DNA from: Arbacia lixula
Lineage: Eukaryota; Echinodermata; Echinoidea; Arbacioida; Arbaciidae
Direction: 5' to 3'
Assembly: GCA_963669155.1 (NCBI GenBank)
Contig: OZ022596.1
Span: forward strand, 18,463,379-18,527,378
Length of the DNA: 64,000 nt
Part shown: one piece after another, positions 11,290 to 21,390 of the stretch
How positions within the stretch are numbered: the first letter of the stretch is position 1
Layout: every line of letters starts with the position of its first letter
Translations under genes and position numbers: made by a program
Notes under the pieces: model-generated
What the model saw: the letters and a program-made list of their open reading frames with translations, nothing else
The model's database searches: none
What the model was told of the DNA's origin: nothing

Positions 11290-12696
11290 CAGGGCTCTAC
11301 AAACCCACTTGCCCGATTGCCCGGGGCAAGTGAAAATGACGCCCGGGCAAGCATTTCTCAAAGACACTTGCCCGTCCGGGCAAGTGGTTATTTTCCACCC
11401 AAAAATATGGAAATAACATTGATAACATTGTTCTTACGCATATGCGAGAAAATTAATGTGAATGTGTCTCGTATCATGTCAAACCAGGCAAACACAGCTG
11501 AAATTGGAGTGAGATCACTGACATTTTGTCATGAAAATTCGTCTGAAACTCCGCTCTGTGGACACTGCCATCTTGAACTGAAAAATAAATTCTGCTCATG
11601 CATATGCGCGATATCCGCATTACTGATATTTTAACCAGATAAGAGCACTGGCTTGCGATCGCGAATGTGCGACTCCGCGATGTGAAATTTTTCGTAACAG
11701 CTGTGTTTATTTGTGTGTCCACATACCGTATTTACATGGATTACTACATATGGGACTGTAATGTGAAAACGTGTGTAAGTGATTGTTGCATGAGTTCTGC
11801 ACATATACCTGCCGTGGAGCAGCAATGATTTAATTGATTTGCCCATGATTTTGATCGCTACCAGTACACTTGAAACGGCAAAATGAGCACATCTACCAAG
11901 AACCCTATCCAGAAATATCGGGCTGATTACTCTAAGGTTTTCTGTATTAACAAGCTCAAAACTGGGAGATCATGGCGCTAGTTCATAACTAAGTGTATCC
12001 ACGACAGCCTACGGCTATGCGGCTAGTCACAGGTAGCTAGCCGCCTAGCCGTCCTGGGGCTATAGGGTCTAAACGGACGCTAATGCAGATCTAGAAATCA
12101 CTTTTTTGGACGATTCAACGGCAAAGAAGTTGTCTAGGGTTAGACATTTTACCTTTGAAATGTGACTGTTTATAATCCTGTCAGCGTGCTTATGAGTTAC
12201 ATGTATTATGACAAGCTTTGCCACCTACAAATTACAATGCAATGTGGTGTAGTCATGTTATCAATATGTGTTTTTTAAATTCCTCTAGTCTTGTGAAAGT
12301 GTCCTATACCTGCCTACATGTTGTGAGCAGAGTCTGCTCCCAACATGCCCAATTATTAAGGGAGGTCAGGCGTATGTGTGCTTCATTTCGAGTGAAAGCA
12401 AGAGTACTATAGTTAGGAGAGTCAGTGCTAAACATGATGGACTCCGATGATTAAAAACAAACAGTAGTAACTTGTCAAACTCTGTGTAAATACCTATTGT
12501 TATGTTCAGTTGTCCTGTAAAGTATGTTATAATTCGGCAGGATAAGGTATGCCGCTTCTGCAGAAAAATTAGTGAAAAACAAGGGTTATAATAAAAAAAA
12601 AAAAAGCGGGCAAGCAGTTTTTCCTCCAGGGCAAGCAAATATTTTTACCACTTGCCCTGTCGGGCAAGCGGTAAATTTTTTTTTTGTAGAGCCCTG
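11290..12696. mobile_element. DNA transposon with CAGGG ends (hAT-like), 1407 bp
   Basis: Ends are CAGGGCTCTACA and TGTAGAGCCCTG, with subterminal GGGCAAGTG/CTTGCCC motifs repeated near both ends. Flanks are CACCC at 11285-11289 and CACCC at 12697-12701. The intact LINE-A copies at 32.57 and 46.95 kb have a single CACCC here, so the 5-bp duplication is real. CAGGG ends suggest the hAT superfamily; ordinary hATs make 8-bp duplications, although a 5-bp group (hAT5) has been described. No transposase domain was recognised in the interior ORFs, so it is probably non-autonomous. Confidence 0.75.
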
Positions 12697-13740
12697 CACC
12701 CACTTTTTTCCCGAAAACTAAACCATACTCCCCATCTTCATCTTGACTACTTCCAAGTTGTAACAATTTCGTCTTATCTTTATTTATTTTGAGACCGGAA
12801 ACCGCTTTAAAACCCTCAAAAACCACTACTAATCTCCTGATGGATTCAATATCTTGTACTAATAGAGTAATATCGTCCGCACAAAGCACCTGCTTGACTT
12901 CGTTTGACCCGAACGGTAAGCCTAAGATATCTTTATATTGTGTGCCAAAACTTCAATACATAAAATAAAAAGATAGGGTGACAACGGGTCTCCTTGTCTA
13001 ACTCCCTTTCGACCTTAAAATATTCTGTGGATTTACCCCCATTAAAAACACAACTAAGGGCATTATTATAGATAGTATCCACCCATTTCCGGAATGACGG
13101 TCCAAAACCGAAAGACAAAAGGACCTCTTGTATAAAACTATGAGCAATTGAATCGAAAGCCTTTTCAAAATTAATGGCAACTATAGTAAATAACCCGGTA
13201 AATCAAAATGTGATGTGTGGAATATCATATCATCTATGATACGTATTGCTTCACCAATATTTCTGCCCTTCATAAATCCCATTTGATCTTCCAAAATAAT
13301 TTCATTCAAAACTTGTGTAACTCTCAACGTCAAAACTTTAAATAAAATTTTGTAATCCACATAGAGTAATGAAGTAGTCCTATAATTCTTTATTTGGAAT
13401 AGATCCTTACCCTATTTAGCAATTAAAATAATCATTGCTTGCTTTTGAGAGACCGATAATTCCCCATATTGATATGCTTTACTATATTGATATACTTCAT
13501 TGAAGGCCTATACCATAAACTGCCTGATATATACCCAAAAAGTTTAATAAAATTTTACGGTTAGGCCGTCATTCCCGGGTGATTTATTCAGCTTCATTTT
13601 TTCTAAAACCTGTATACACTCCCTTTCAGATATTTATCCTTCACACAACTTTTTTAACTCTAAAAATAACGTGGGTAAATCTGAAAGAAAGAAGGGATTG
13701 TCTAAGTAGTGGATCACCTCCGATTTCGCATATAATTTAC
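12697..13740 (-). pseudogene. LINE-A reverse transcriptase N-terminal part, broken
   Basis: Encodes the RT core in pieces. The YADD-type active-site motif survives in altered form (LCADDITLL, tyrosine to cysteine, near 12885). The region upstream (KWVDTIYNNALSCVFNGG) is readable near 13000-13110. Frameshifts and stops separate the pieces, including loss of sequence near 12940 where the intact copies read HNIRKDKD. It continues ORF2 across the transposon at 11290-12696. Confidence 0.8.
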
Positions 13741-13750
13741 TATAAAAGTG

Positions 13751-14170
13751 TGATCAGAATCGATTATACTTTGTCCTATAATCGAGCACAAAATGCACAA
13801 AATATTTAAATGATATAAATAGTATTCATTCTTTGCATTCATAGTCAATGTATGTAATTTTAAATTTAGCTAAAAATACCAATTTTTATAATGATTGAAT
13901 GTCCATTTGTTCATTATTTAACGTTTGATGATTAAATGATTATTAACATTAAGAACAATTTTAATATTACATAACTAGTAAAAATTGTAAATGTATTTAT
14001 TTAATATAAGGTTCACCCCCGCCATTTGTTAGCTAATAAATTAAAAAAAACATCCAAATTTTGGAAGGTACACATCCCAACGTATTGGGGCGTACCAATT
14101 TATTATACATCAATGTAACTTAAGGCAGCGCTATAACGCCCGTAGCCGGCATACATCAAGCGATATCTTC
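13751..14170 (-). repeat. F2 module (P2-like core P1-like)
   Basis: Continues the F2 unit interrupted by LINE-A copy 2. The P2-like palindrome is at 13757-13790 (AATCGATTATAC ... CTATAATCGAGCAC). An AT-rich core shared with 6.65 kb follows, then a P1-like palindrome at 14067-14096 (GGTACACATCCCAA ... TTGGGGCGTACC). P2-to-P1 spacing is about 310 bp, as in the 6.6 kb copy and similar to the PP modules. Confidence 0.7.
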
Positions 14171-14253
14171 TTAATTTTATTCTAAAGATCCTTTTTTACA
14201 TTTTCTCTCAAATCAATAGAAGAATTTATTCTCACACAAACTTTTGATACAAT

Positions 14254-14392
14254 AGGCCCGTTCACACGCAAGGGAAAAATTGCGATTTAAAAATCAATTT
14301 TCTTATCGCGATCAAAATTTCGAAATTTTTTTCCAGTGTGGACAGAAAAATCGCACTAATTACCGCGATCCTTATCGCGATCCAACTCGCAT
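14254..14392. repeat. Small insertion with CGCGAT motifs
   Basis: About 140 bp absent from the paralogous retroelements. It begins GGCCCGTTCACACGCAAG and contains TTGCGATTT, ATCGCGATC and CCGCGATCC in both orientations. This fits a short non-autonomous DNA element, but its exact ends and target duplication are not clear. Confidence 0.4.
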
Positions 14393-14595
14393 TTGATATT
14401 TTGAATTAAACATAATTTGCAATAGTTATACAAATAAAAGAAAAAGTACATCTTTATAAAATTATATTGTTTACGAAACATTATTGTACAATCAAGAATA
14501 TTGAGAGAAAAGTTTTGTCTATTTATTCTCCCATCCCCTCCCCCGATTGAACATACTCCCAACATTCCTATGCACACACTCAAACTCTCTTTCTT

Positions 14596-14681
14596 ACACA
14601 CACACACACACACACACGCACCCACACACAAGCACACGCAGCTCACAAACACGCACACGCACACACACAAACACACACACT

Positions 14682-14713
<32 letters not shown>

Positions 14714-14778
14714 AACACACACATCCACACACACACACACACACACACACATCACACACAAACACACACACACACAAA
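14596..14778. repeat. (CA)n compound microsatellite
   Basis: A CA tract of about 180 bp with CG, AA and TC interruptions, inside the retroelement 14200-14850. It gives rise to long but meaningless His/Thr and Val/Cys ORFs on both strands. Confidence 0.95.
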
Positions 14779-14850
14779 AAATAAAAAAACATGTGTACCG
14801 AAAGATACATGCAAAAGTAGTGCAATCGCAGCCTTTCCAGCATATCTTTC

Positions 14851-15119
14851 TTTTTAAAGATATGTTTTTACTATTTTCTATCAAATCAATTGGACAAATC
14901 ATTCTTACATAAACTAGATACATTGTACATTGATATTTCGAGTTAAACATAAATTGCAATAGTTATAACATTTTTTTTTGCAAAACATTATTGTACAATC
15001 AAGAATCTTGAGAGAAATGTTTTGTCTATTCATTCTCCCATCTCCCCTCTCCCGATTGAACATTGAACTCCCAACATCTTCATCCACACACCCAAACTCA
15101 CACACACATACGCACCCTT

Positions 15120-15159
<40 letters not shown>

Positions 15160-15330
15160 CACACATCTACACACACAAACACAAAAAACAAAATAAGTGT
15201 ACCGAAGGATAATATGCAAAAGTAGTGCAATCGCAGCCGTTCCAGCATCCAGCCATTCCAGTATATCACCTTGCGATACCGATATCTGATCGATTGCCCT
15301 TGGGAACGGAGAGAACACAAGAACGGCGAG
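14851..15330 (-). mobile_element. A-tailed CA-microsatellite retroelement, copy 5
   Basis: Same order of parts as copy 3 at 7413-7830: CTATCAAATCAATTGGAC, ACATTGTACATTGATATTTC, a C-rich block with CCCATCTCCCCTCTCCCG, a CA tract at about 15098-15192, GTACCGAAGGATAATATGC, GTAGTGCAATCGCAGCCG, and CCTTGCGATACCGATATC. Copies 3 and 5 extend furthest 5' and are the best templates for the family. Confidence 0.6.
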
Positions 15331-15437
15331 GTGAATAAATTATATCTATTTTTTGGCAGAAAAAAAAAATCGCTGTAACGACTGTAATTGCACTACTTTT
15401 GCATATATCCTTCATTACACATGTTTTTTTTTTTTTT

Positions 15438-15491
15438 TGTGTGTGTGTGTGTGTGTGAGTGTGTGTGTGCGTGTGTGTTTGTGTGTGTGGA

Positions 15492-15530
<39 letters not shown>

Positions 15531-15611
15531 GTGCGTGTTTGTGTGTTGCGTGTGTATGTAAGGGTGCGTATGTGTGTTTGTGTTTGTGTGTGTGTGTGTG
15601 TGTGGATGTGA

Positions 15612-15642
<31 letters not shown>

Positions 15643-15680
15643 GGTGCGTGTTTGTGTGTTGCGTGTGTGTGTAAGGGTGC
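15438..15680. repeat. (GT)n microsatellite
   Basis: GT dinucleotide tract of about 240 bp with internal ~130-bp higher-order periodicity: the string GTAGGTGCGTGTTTGTGTGT occurs near 15527 and again near 15641. It is part of retroelement copy 6. Confidence 0.95.
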
Positions 15681-15689
15681 GTAAGGGAG

Positions 15690-16044
15690 TTGATAAACGC
15701 AAAGGTGCTTTGACTATGGGGTTCGGAAAGCTGTTTTGAAACACGCAAATTTGTGCGGTCCTAAACACGTTTGAGCCAGAAACGTGTTTAGAGAAGCGAG
15801 ATAAACGCAAAGCTGTTTTGAAACGACTTTAAACCACGTGTTTCCATAAACACATCGATCGCACACTATTGTACTACAGTGCACGTGTAACGGCGCAGTA
15901 GAGCTGCGCAGTGACAAGGCCGGTTTTCGACTTGGGCGATTGAGTTGATAAACGCACCTGTTTTTTAAACGCGTTTGGAAACGCGTTTGGAAACGCGTTT
16001 CAAATTCTGAAAAGATGATAAAAATATGAAAAATATGAAAAGGT
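15690..16044. repeat. Insertion with AAACGC motifs
   Basis: This segment separates two halves of retroelement copy 6. GAGTTGATAAACGCA occurs near 15687 and again near 15942. Many AAACGC/GCGTTT motifs are present, some in tandem (AAACGCGTTTGG). Related AAACGC-rich sequence occurs near 28150-28230 and 45330-45400. There is no ORF of interest; it is an unclassified repeat. Confidence 0.45.
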
Positions 16045-16086
16045 ACTTTTGTCTTTGTTTGTATAACTATTGCAATTTATGTTTAA

Positions 16087-16452
16087 AGGGAGTATACTGT
16101 ACTGGGAAGACAAAAAAGCCCTTCAAAAGGTAATCATGAGCAATCTCCTTGCCAGTGGTCTTACATTCATGTATTGTTCATTTTAGATACTTGCAGAAAG
16201 TTATTTGCCCTAAAATCATTCACATTTAGAGTAATCAGTTATAAAATCACAATTCCTCAAATTGTTCGGGCCGAACATTTAGATGATTTGTGATTTAATT
16301 ACTAATTACTCCATATCTGTATTATATGAGGGCAAATAACTTTCAGCAAGTTTCAAAAATGGGCAATACATGAATTTAAGACCATTTACAAGAAGATTGC
16401 TCACAGTTACCTTTTGAAGGCTTTTTTGTCTTCCCAGTACAGTATACTCCCT
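16087..16452. mobile_element. TTAA-flanked MITE, 366 bp palindromic
   Basis: Long imperfect inverted repeats start AGGGAGTATACTGTACTGGG and end with the complement. TTAA flanks both ends (16083-16086 and 16453-16456). The other copies of the host retroelement have a single TTAA at this point (ATTTATGTTTAATTCAA), which proves the target duplication. A second full copy is at 27503-27875, and half copies lie near 43890, 49040 and 51960. Non-autonomous. Confidence 0.85.
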
Positions 16453-16545
16453 TTAATTCAAAATATCAATGTACAATGTATCAAGTTTATGTAAGATTGA
16501 TTTATTCAATTGATTTGAGAGAAAATAAAAAATATCTTTTAAAAA

Positions 16546-17566
16546 AAGTATACTTCCGGTAAGACTTTGTTCCTTATTCAATTCACGCAATAACGCACAG
16601 ACTCTGTAATTTCGATCCTCGTAAACCTCGCAATATTAATCAATTGACCTAAATGGAAGGGTTGTTACATGGACGATGGACTTGAAAAAAATATAACCAA
16701 TCGCTCACGGCGATTTTTTTTTTTTTTTTTTTGCCTACGTCAACATTGATTGTGGATGGACTAATGAAAGAATAAAAAGACACAAGCAAGATGGCTGTAG
16801 AATGTTCGTGGACCGAAAGTTCATATCCCAAGAATTAAAGGTAAAAAAATAAGAGCGCCGCACGCGTTCAGATTCGGAGAGCTATGTGCCATCGGGAGAA
16901 TTCAACGAACTAAACGAAAAAAAACTAAAACATAAAACGTCTTTCTATTTCTGTGGGAGAATTCAGTGATATCGTTAAGTACACACTCGGTCCAAAGACT
17001 GATCACTATCTCGTATTTCCACATGTAAAATGTACGCCATGGAGCGATATCGCCGCCATCTCAGGATGCAGAATAGTGTGCTGGCTGTATGGCTGCATTT
17101 ACCAGTCGTGATTTATTCAGAGAGTGTTACTCAAACATGTTTAATTGAGTATCACATGGTACCATATTGAAAACCATTGAATTAATGAGAGAGAGAGAGA
17201 GAGGGAGAGAGAGTTTGAATTTGAAAGTATAATTCCTAAACATTTTTTTGTTGTTTTTAAATTTTCATAATTTTCAAATTATTGGAAGAAAAAAAAAATC
17301 AATTTTTAAAATTCATTTTGAAAATGAGTTTTTGAGGAGTGCGTTGGTGTCACAGTGGATAATCAATTACTCAATCAATCAAATTGAGCCTTCCACTAGC
17401 AAATTACTGCACGATGTGAGATACATTAATTTTTGAGGACTATTGATAACTTACTAGATCTTAAAATGCACATAGTAAAGTCAATATTATTGTTGTTCTT
17501 GCTGTTGTTGTTATTGGTTTGTGGTTTAAGGCGCGTAAAATCAACCCAGCGCTTTGCAATGGATCT
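16546..17566. other. Non-coding stretch
   Basis: I see no gene. A T run at 16712-16732 and a short GA tract at 17188-17213 are the only clear simple repeats. Confidence 0.5.
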
Positions 17567-17726
17567 GGGCCCTGTTGCATAAAACTTACCATTGATGGTA
17601 ACTTTGCGATCAATGGCAATTTCTATAGAAACCATGAATTCCATTGGCTGTCAGGCGATGCTACCATGGTTTTTACCATTGATAGCAGAGTTACCATTAA
17701 TGATAAGTTTTACGCAACGGCGGCCC
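17567..17726. mobile_element. Palindromic MITE (GGGCCCTGTTGCATAAAAC family)
   Basis: About 160 bp with inverted ends GGGCCCTGTTGCATAAAAC and GTTTTACGCAACGGCGGCCC. Between them are several ACCATTGATGGTAA-like subpalindromes. Related copies lie at 49304-49465, 51948-52276 (interrupted), 52797-52912, 58425-58525 and 59575-59718, three of them in introns of the SLC46-like gene. No coding capacity. Confidence 0.75.
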
Positions 17727-18065
17727 TACATGTGCACGTTTACTTTGTCTGGTCAGTATACATTGTTAACCTTTTTTGTTAAAGGTGCATTTACGTCCAT
17801 TAGATATTGTTATTTTTATCTTAATCTCTGACAATTAATTTCACTCTTTTTCTCACATGATTTTATGCATGAGTGCATAAATTAGTTTGATCAATAACAT
17901 GTTTATCATGCAATCAACTACTTATTTTTTAATGCTAAATATTATGTTACTCATTACGGATAAATGGCCACTGATAATCGTTTGTCTCGCAATGTAAGGT
18001 AAACGAAAAGATCACGAAGTTTCGTGCGCCACTGCAACACTTCGTCAGGCGTGATACAAAATTGT

Positions 18066-18298
18066 AGTAAGTAGGGGTTTAAATACCCAATGCAGTGTAT
18101 AAGCGCACTCACTGAAATGTGCTCATAAATGGCCCAATACTAATAGCCGGCGTATCCGGGTACTTGACCAACAACGGTCAATGGTCTATACTGTTGGTCA
18201 AGTACCCGGATACGCCGGCTATTAGTATTGGACTATTTATGAGCAGATCTGAGTTAGCGCGCTGCACTGGCCATAGGGTATTTAAACCCCTACTTACT
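18066..18298. repeat. 233-bp foldback palindrome
   Basis: Inverted arms of about 115 bp. The outer part AGTAAGTAGGGGTTTAAATACC is matched by GGTATTTAAACCCCTACTTACT. The inner ~55 bp (from GCTCATAAATGG through GCCGGCGTATCCGGGTACTTG) are nearly perfect around the centre TCAATGGTCTATAC. Transcribed RNA would form a long hairpin. It may be a foldback MITE; a microRNA-like precursor is less likely because the pairing extends over both inner and outer arms. Confidence 0.8.
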
Positions 18299-18337
18299 TA
18301 TTTAGAGTGTTAGTATTAAAGCATTAATGCGTAGAAG

Positions 18338-19194
18338 ATATAATATCATAGGTAGTCAGTGTATAGTAAGGATGATACGCTAACAAATAAGACAGTGTCA
18401 GGTTCTTTGTACATCAAGCATGAACAATCCATCTGGTAATGCTTTAATACTAACGCTCCAAACAGTTCCACTTTCCAAAAATGAACTTCCTGAAATTTTC
18501 TGAAATTTACCGCTACTTCCTGAAAAAAGTAGAAAAGGCGAGCGGAGTCGCTGAAGTGAGGGGGGAGGATTTTTTTTAAATATGGGCTCTACAGTCAAAA
18601 ACTGGGGGGAAAATAGAGCTAGATCTACATCTCTGTATTATCAACGGTACAGGCTGTAAAAAAAAAATGTTCTATTTTTGACACTCTTTACAATATTTTT
18701 TGCATTTTTGGACACTTTTTGTTTTGCTTAATAAGTATCGGATTTCAGGAGTTTTCATTTATAAGACCGAAAATTCCTGAATTTCGAAAGGTAGCTAATC
18801 ACTGAGCCACTAGATGGGACATATCACGTGCAGTCCTACAAAGACTTGGTCATGAAGTAGCCACCACGACAGTGACTACTTTCCACAAATTACATGCTAT
18901 ATCGCATGTGACTGACTATTACACACTTAGTAGGGGCAGGGTACAATATATAAATAATAAATAAATAACTAAAGTATTGGTTGTATTGTAAAATATATAC
19001 TTTTTTTATTAATCTAGTTCAATCTTACATGTTATTACATTGTTGTTATTAATTTTCATCTAATTGCAAATTATTCGTATTTTTAAGATTCATAATATTT
19101 TAAAGATTATTTCTGAAAAGAAAAAGGGAGTTTCAAGAACATGATGACTCAAATATTGTCATCGATTACAGTATTATTCATCATCGATGACAAC
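18338..19194 (+). repeat. PP module 1 with 5' flank W
   Basis: Flank W (18338-18853) starts AGATATAATATCATAGG and is repeated at 20488. P1 is at 18854-18882 (GAAGTAGCCACCACG ... GTGACTACTTTC). The AT-rich core contains TAAAGTATTGGTTGTATTGT. P2 is at 19156-19194. The core ends with GTTTCAAGAA shortly before P2, as in the other modules. An A-tailed insertion follows P2 and the Z flank resumes at 19410. Confidence 0.75.
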
Positions 19195-19347
19195 AATGAT
19201 GATCAACAATGATGATCAACCTGGGAAAGGGAGGGAGGGGGGAGGGGGGAGGGAACGAAAGCGAGAGAGATAGAGAGGGAGAGAAAGAGAGAGAGAGAGA
19301 AGGAGAGAGAAGGATAGAGACAGAGAGTGAGAGGGAGAGAGGGGGGG

Positions 19348-19399
<52 letters not shown>

Positions 19400-19409
19400 A
19401 AAAAAAAAA
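19195..19409 (+). mobile_element. A-tailed GA-rich insertion at the P2/Z junction
   Basis: Between P2 and Z lie two ATGATGATCAAC repeats, then GGGAAAGGGAGGGAGGGG, a GA tract (about 19260-19394) and 15 A residues (19395-19409). TGATCTAAAAATGTTCG follows directly. In undisturbed modules (28.5, 39.7, 45.0 kb) P2 and Z are adjacent. A G-rich stretch, simple repeat and A tail suggest a very short retroelement 3' end; no element family can be named. Confidence 0.55.
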
Positions 19410-20369
19410 TGATCTAAAAATGTTCGTGAAGCTATGAATGTGAAGTTTCATACAGTTTCCGAGTTTGTGAGTTTCATGACTGTTTGTAAATGGGCTACCC
19501 GCTATCTCTAACAGTGCAAGTGTACCCCAAAGCGATGATGCAGCTAGATTGGAGGTGTGTGTGCTTGGTGGATCGAGATCATCAAGATTGCGGGCGAGGT
19601 TTTGTGAAACTGGGGGAGTTAAAACCAGGACGAGATGTTTGCGTCCAAAAAGAAAAAAAAGCACATAAATGATGAATGTTGTAACACCTGAGTCCAAGAA
19701 AATAAAAAATATATGAACTTGATCTATTCGATCTCGTTTTCTTTCAATTTATACTTCATGTATTGTAGATGTCAATTAAAAAAAAAAGAAGTAGTTGATT
19801 GCTTCCTGAAAAACTGTGTGAAACTTCACAGTCACAGCTTTTCGAAGATTTTCAGATCATGGTTGTCATCGATGATGAATATAATGTAATCGATGACAAT
19901 ATTTGATTAATCTTGGAACTTTCAATAACATGTTTATCATGCAATCAACTACTTCTTTTTTTTTTAATTGACATCTACAATACATGAAGTATAAATTGAA
20001 AGAAAAAGAGATCGAATAGATCAAGTTCATATATTTTTTATTTTCTTGGACTCAGGTGTTACAACATTCATCAATTTATGTGCTTTTGTGTCTTTTTGGA
20101 CGCAAACATCTCCTCCTGGTTTTAACTCCCCCAGTTTCACAAAACCTCGCCCGCAATCTTGATGATCTCGATCCACCAAGCACACACACCTCAAATCAAG
20201 CGGTACCATCGCTTTGGGTACACTTGCACTGTTAGCGGGCAGTCCATTTCCAATGTCTTGAAACTCAGCAAATCGGAAACTGTATGAAACTTCACATTCA
20301 TAGCTTCACGAACATTTTCAGATCATCATGGTTGTCATCAATGATGAATAATACTGTAATCGATGACAA
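19410..20369. repeat. Inverted pair of Z flanks around P2 copies
   Basis: Z on the plus strand (19410 to about 19795; TGATCTAAAAATGTTCGTG, CAAGTGTACCCCAAAGCG, ATCATCAAGATTGCGGGCG) is followed by its inverted copy at about 19945-20327. Between them is a P2 palindrome at 19863-19899, and a second P2 lies at 20332-20369. The two Z arms differ by small indels, for example the CTATCTC insertion near 19502. The arrangement is a large hairpin of about 380-bp arms with a 150-bp centre. Confidence 0.7.
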
Positions 20370-20487
20370 TATTTGATACATTTTTTTTCTTGAAACTTCA
20401 ATATTTTTCAAGAAAGCGTCTTCACAAAATAGCCTATATCTTTGTCATAAAAATTTGTTATTAGATAATAATAAAAAAAAAACGCGT

Positions 20488-21390
20488 CAAAGATATAATA
20501 TCATAGGTGTAGTCAGTGTATAGTAAGGATGATACGCTAACAAATAAGACAGTGTCAGGTTGGTTGTACATCAAGCATGAATAATCCATCAGATAATGCT
20601 TAACACTCACGCTCCAAACAGTTCCACTTGCCAAAAATTAACTTCCTGAAATGAACTCTGAAATTTTCTGAAATTTACCGCTGCTTCCTGAAAAAAGTAG
20701 AAAATGCGAGCGGAGTCGCTAAAGTGAGGGGGGAGGGGGCTTAAAATGGGGTCTACAGTCAAAAAGTGAAAAAAAAAGTAGATCTAGATCTACATCTCTG
20801 TATTATCAACGGACAGATCGGTACAGGCTGTAAAAAAAAAGTAGCTCGATTTTTGACACTCTTTACAATATTGTTTGCACTCTTGGACGCTTCGTGTTTT
20901 TCTTATTATAGGATTTCTGGAAATTCCCTGGAATTATTTTAATTCCTGGAAATTTCCTTGAAAAGACCGAACATTCCTGTGTACCGGGAGGGATGTAAAT
21001 ACTGGGCCATTCGATGTGGGATGTCACGTGTAGTCCTACAAGGCCTTTGACATGAAGTAGCCACCACGGCAGTGGCTACTTTCCACAAAGTACATGCTTT
21101 ATCGCATGTAACGGTGTCTAAGTACAACCTCAGTTGGGTCAGGGTATACAATTTAAATAATAAAAAAATAACAAAAGTATTGGTTGCATTATAAAAAATA
21201 TACTTTTTTATCAATCTAGTTCAATCTTATATACTCTTAAATTGTTCTGATTAATTTTATCTAATTGCAATTTTTTTTCTAAGATTCATACTTTTTTACA
21301 GACTTTTTTTTTTAAAAAGAAAAAGGGAGTTTCAAGAACATGATGGATCAAATATTGTCATCGATTACAGCATTATTCATCATCAATAAT
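20488..21390 (+). repeat. PP module 2 with flank W (direct repeat of 18338-19194)
   Basis: Flank W is repeated at about 2150 bp distance. P1 is at 21054-21082 (GAAGTAGCCACCACGG ... GTGGCTACTTTC). The core follows, and P2 starts at 21355, but its right arm is cut short (CATCATCAATAATGTTCG), so P2 is fused directly to Z. This copy shows a deletion across the site where other copies carry LINE insertions. Confidence 0.7.

Larger units (their letters stand above)
9269..13750 (-). mobile_element. LINE-A copy 2, degenerate, interrupted by a DNA transposon
   Basis: Minus-strand LINE-A, 5' truncated. The poly(A) tail appears as T at 9269-9279, but the last ~50 bp of the consensus 3' end are missing before it. 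The 3' UTR C run (G run in sense) lies near 9589-9605. ORF2 sequence covers 9812-11289 and 12697-13740 and is split by the 1407-bp element at 11290-12696. The 5' end joins the F2 P2-like palindrome at about 13750, so the LINE sits at the palindrome edge of an F2 unit, with its tail on the side away from the palindrome. Confidence 0.88.
14200..14850 (-). mobile_element. A-tailed CA-microsatellite retroelement, copy 4
   Basis: Same family as 4472-4805: CTCTCAAATCAATAG, TGATATTTTGAATTAAAC, the C-rich block CCCATCCCCTCCCCCG, a compound CA tract at 14596-14778, and GTACCGAAAGATACATGCAAA. It is interrupted near 14254-14392 by a segment starting GGCCCGTTCACACGCAAG that is absent from the other copies. 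That segment contains repeated ATCGCGATC-type motifs and looks like a small secondary insertion. Confidence 0.6.
15357..16545 (+). mobile_element. A-tailed GT-microsatellite retroelement, copy 6, twice interrupted
   Basis: Opposite orientation to copies 1-5. It reads TTGCACTACTTTTGCATAT, ACACATG, a T run and a GT tract (15438-15680). An insertion follows at about 15690-16044, then TACTTTTGTCTTTGTTTG, ATTGCAATTTATGTTTAA, the TTAA-MITE at 16087-16452, and finally TTCAAAATATCAATGTACA through GAGAGAAAATAAAAAATATC to an A-rich tail near 16545. Comparison with the other copies makes the two interruptions clear. Confidence 0.6.
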
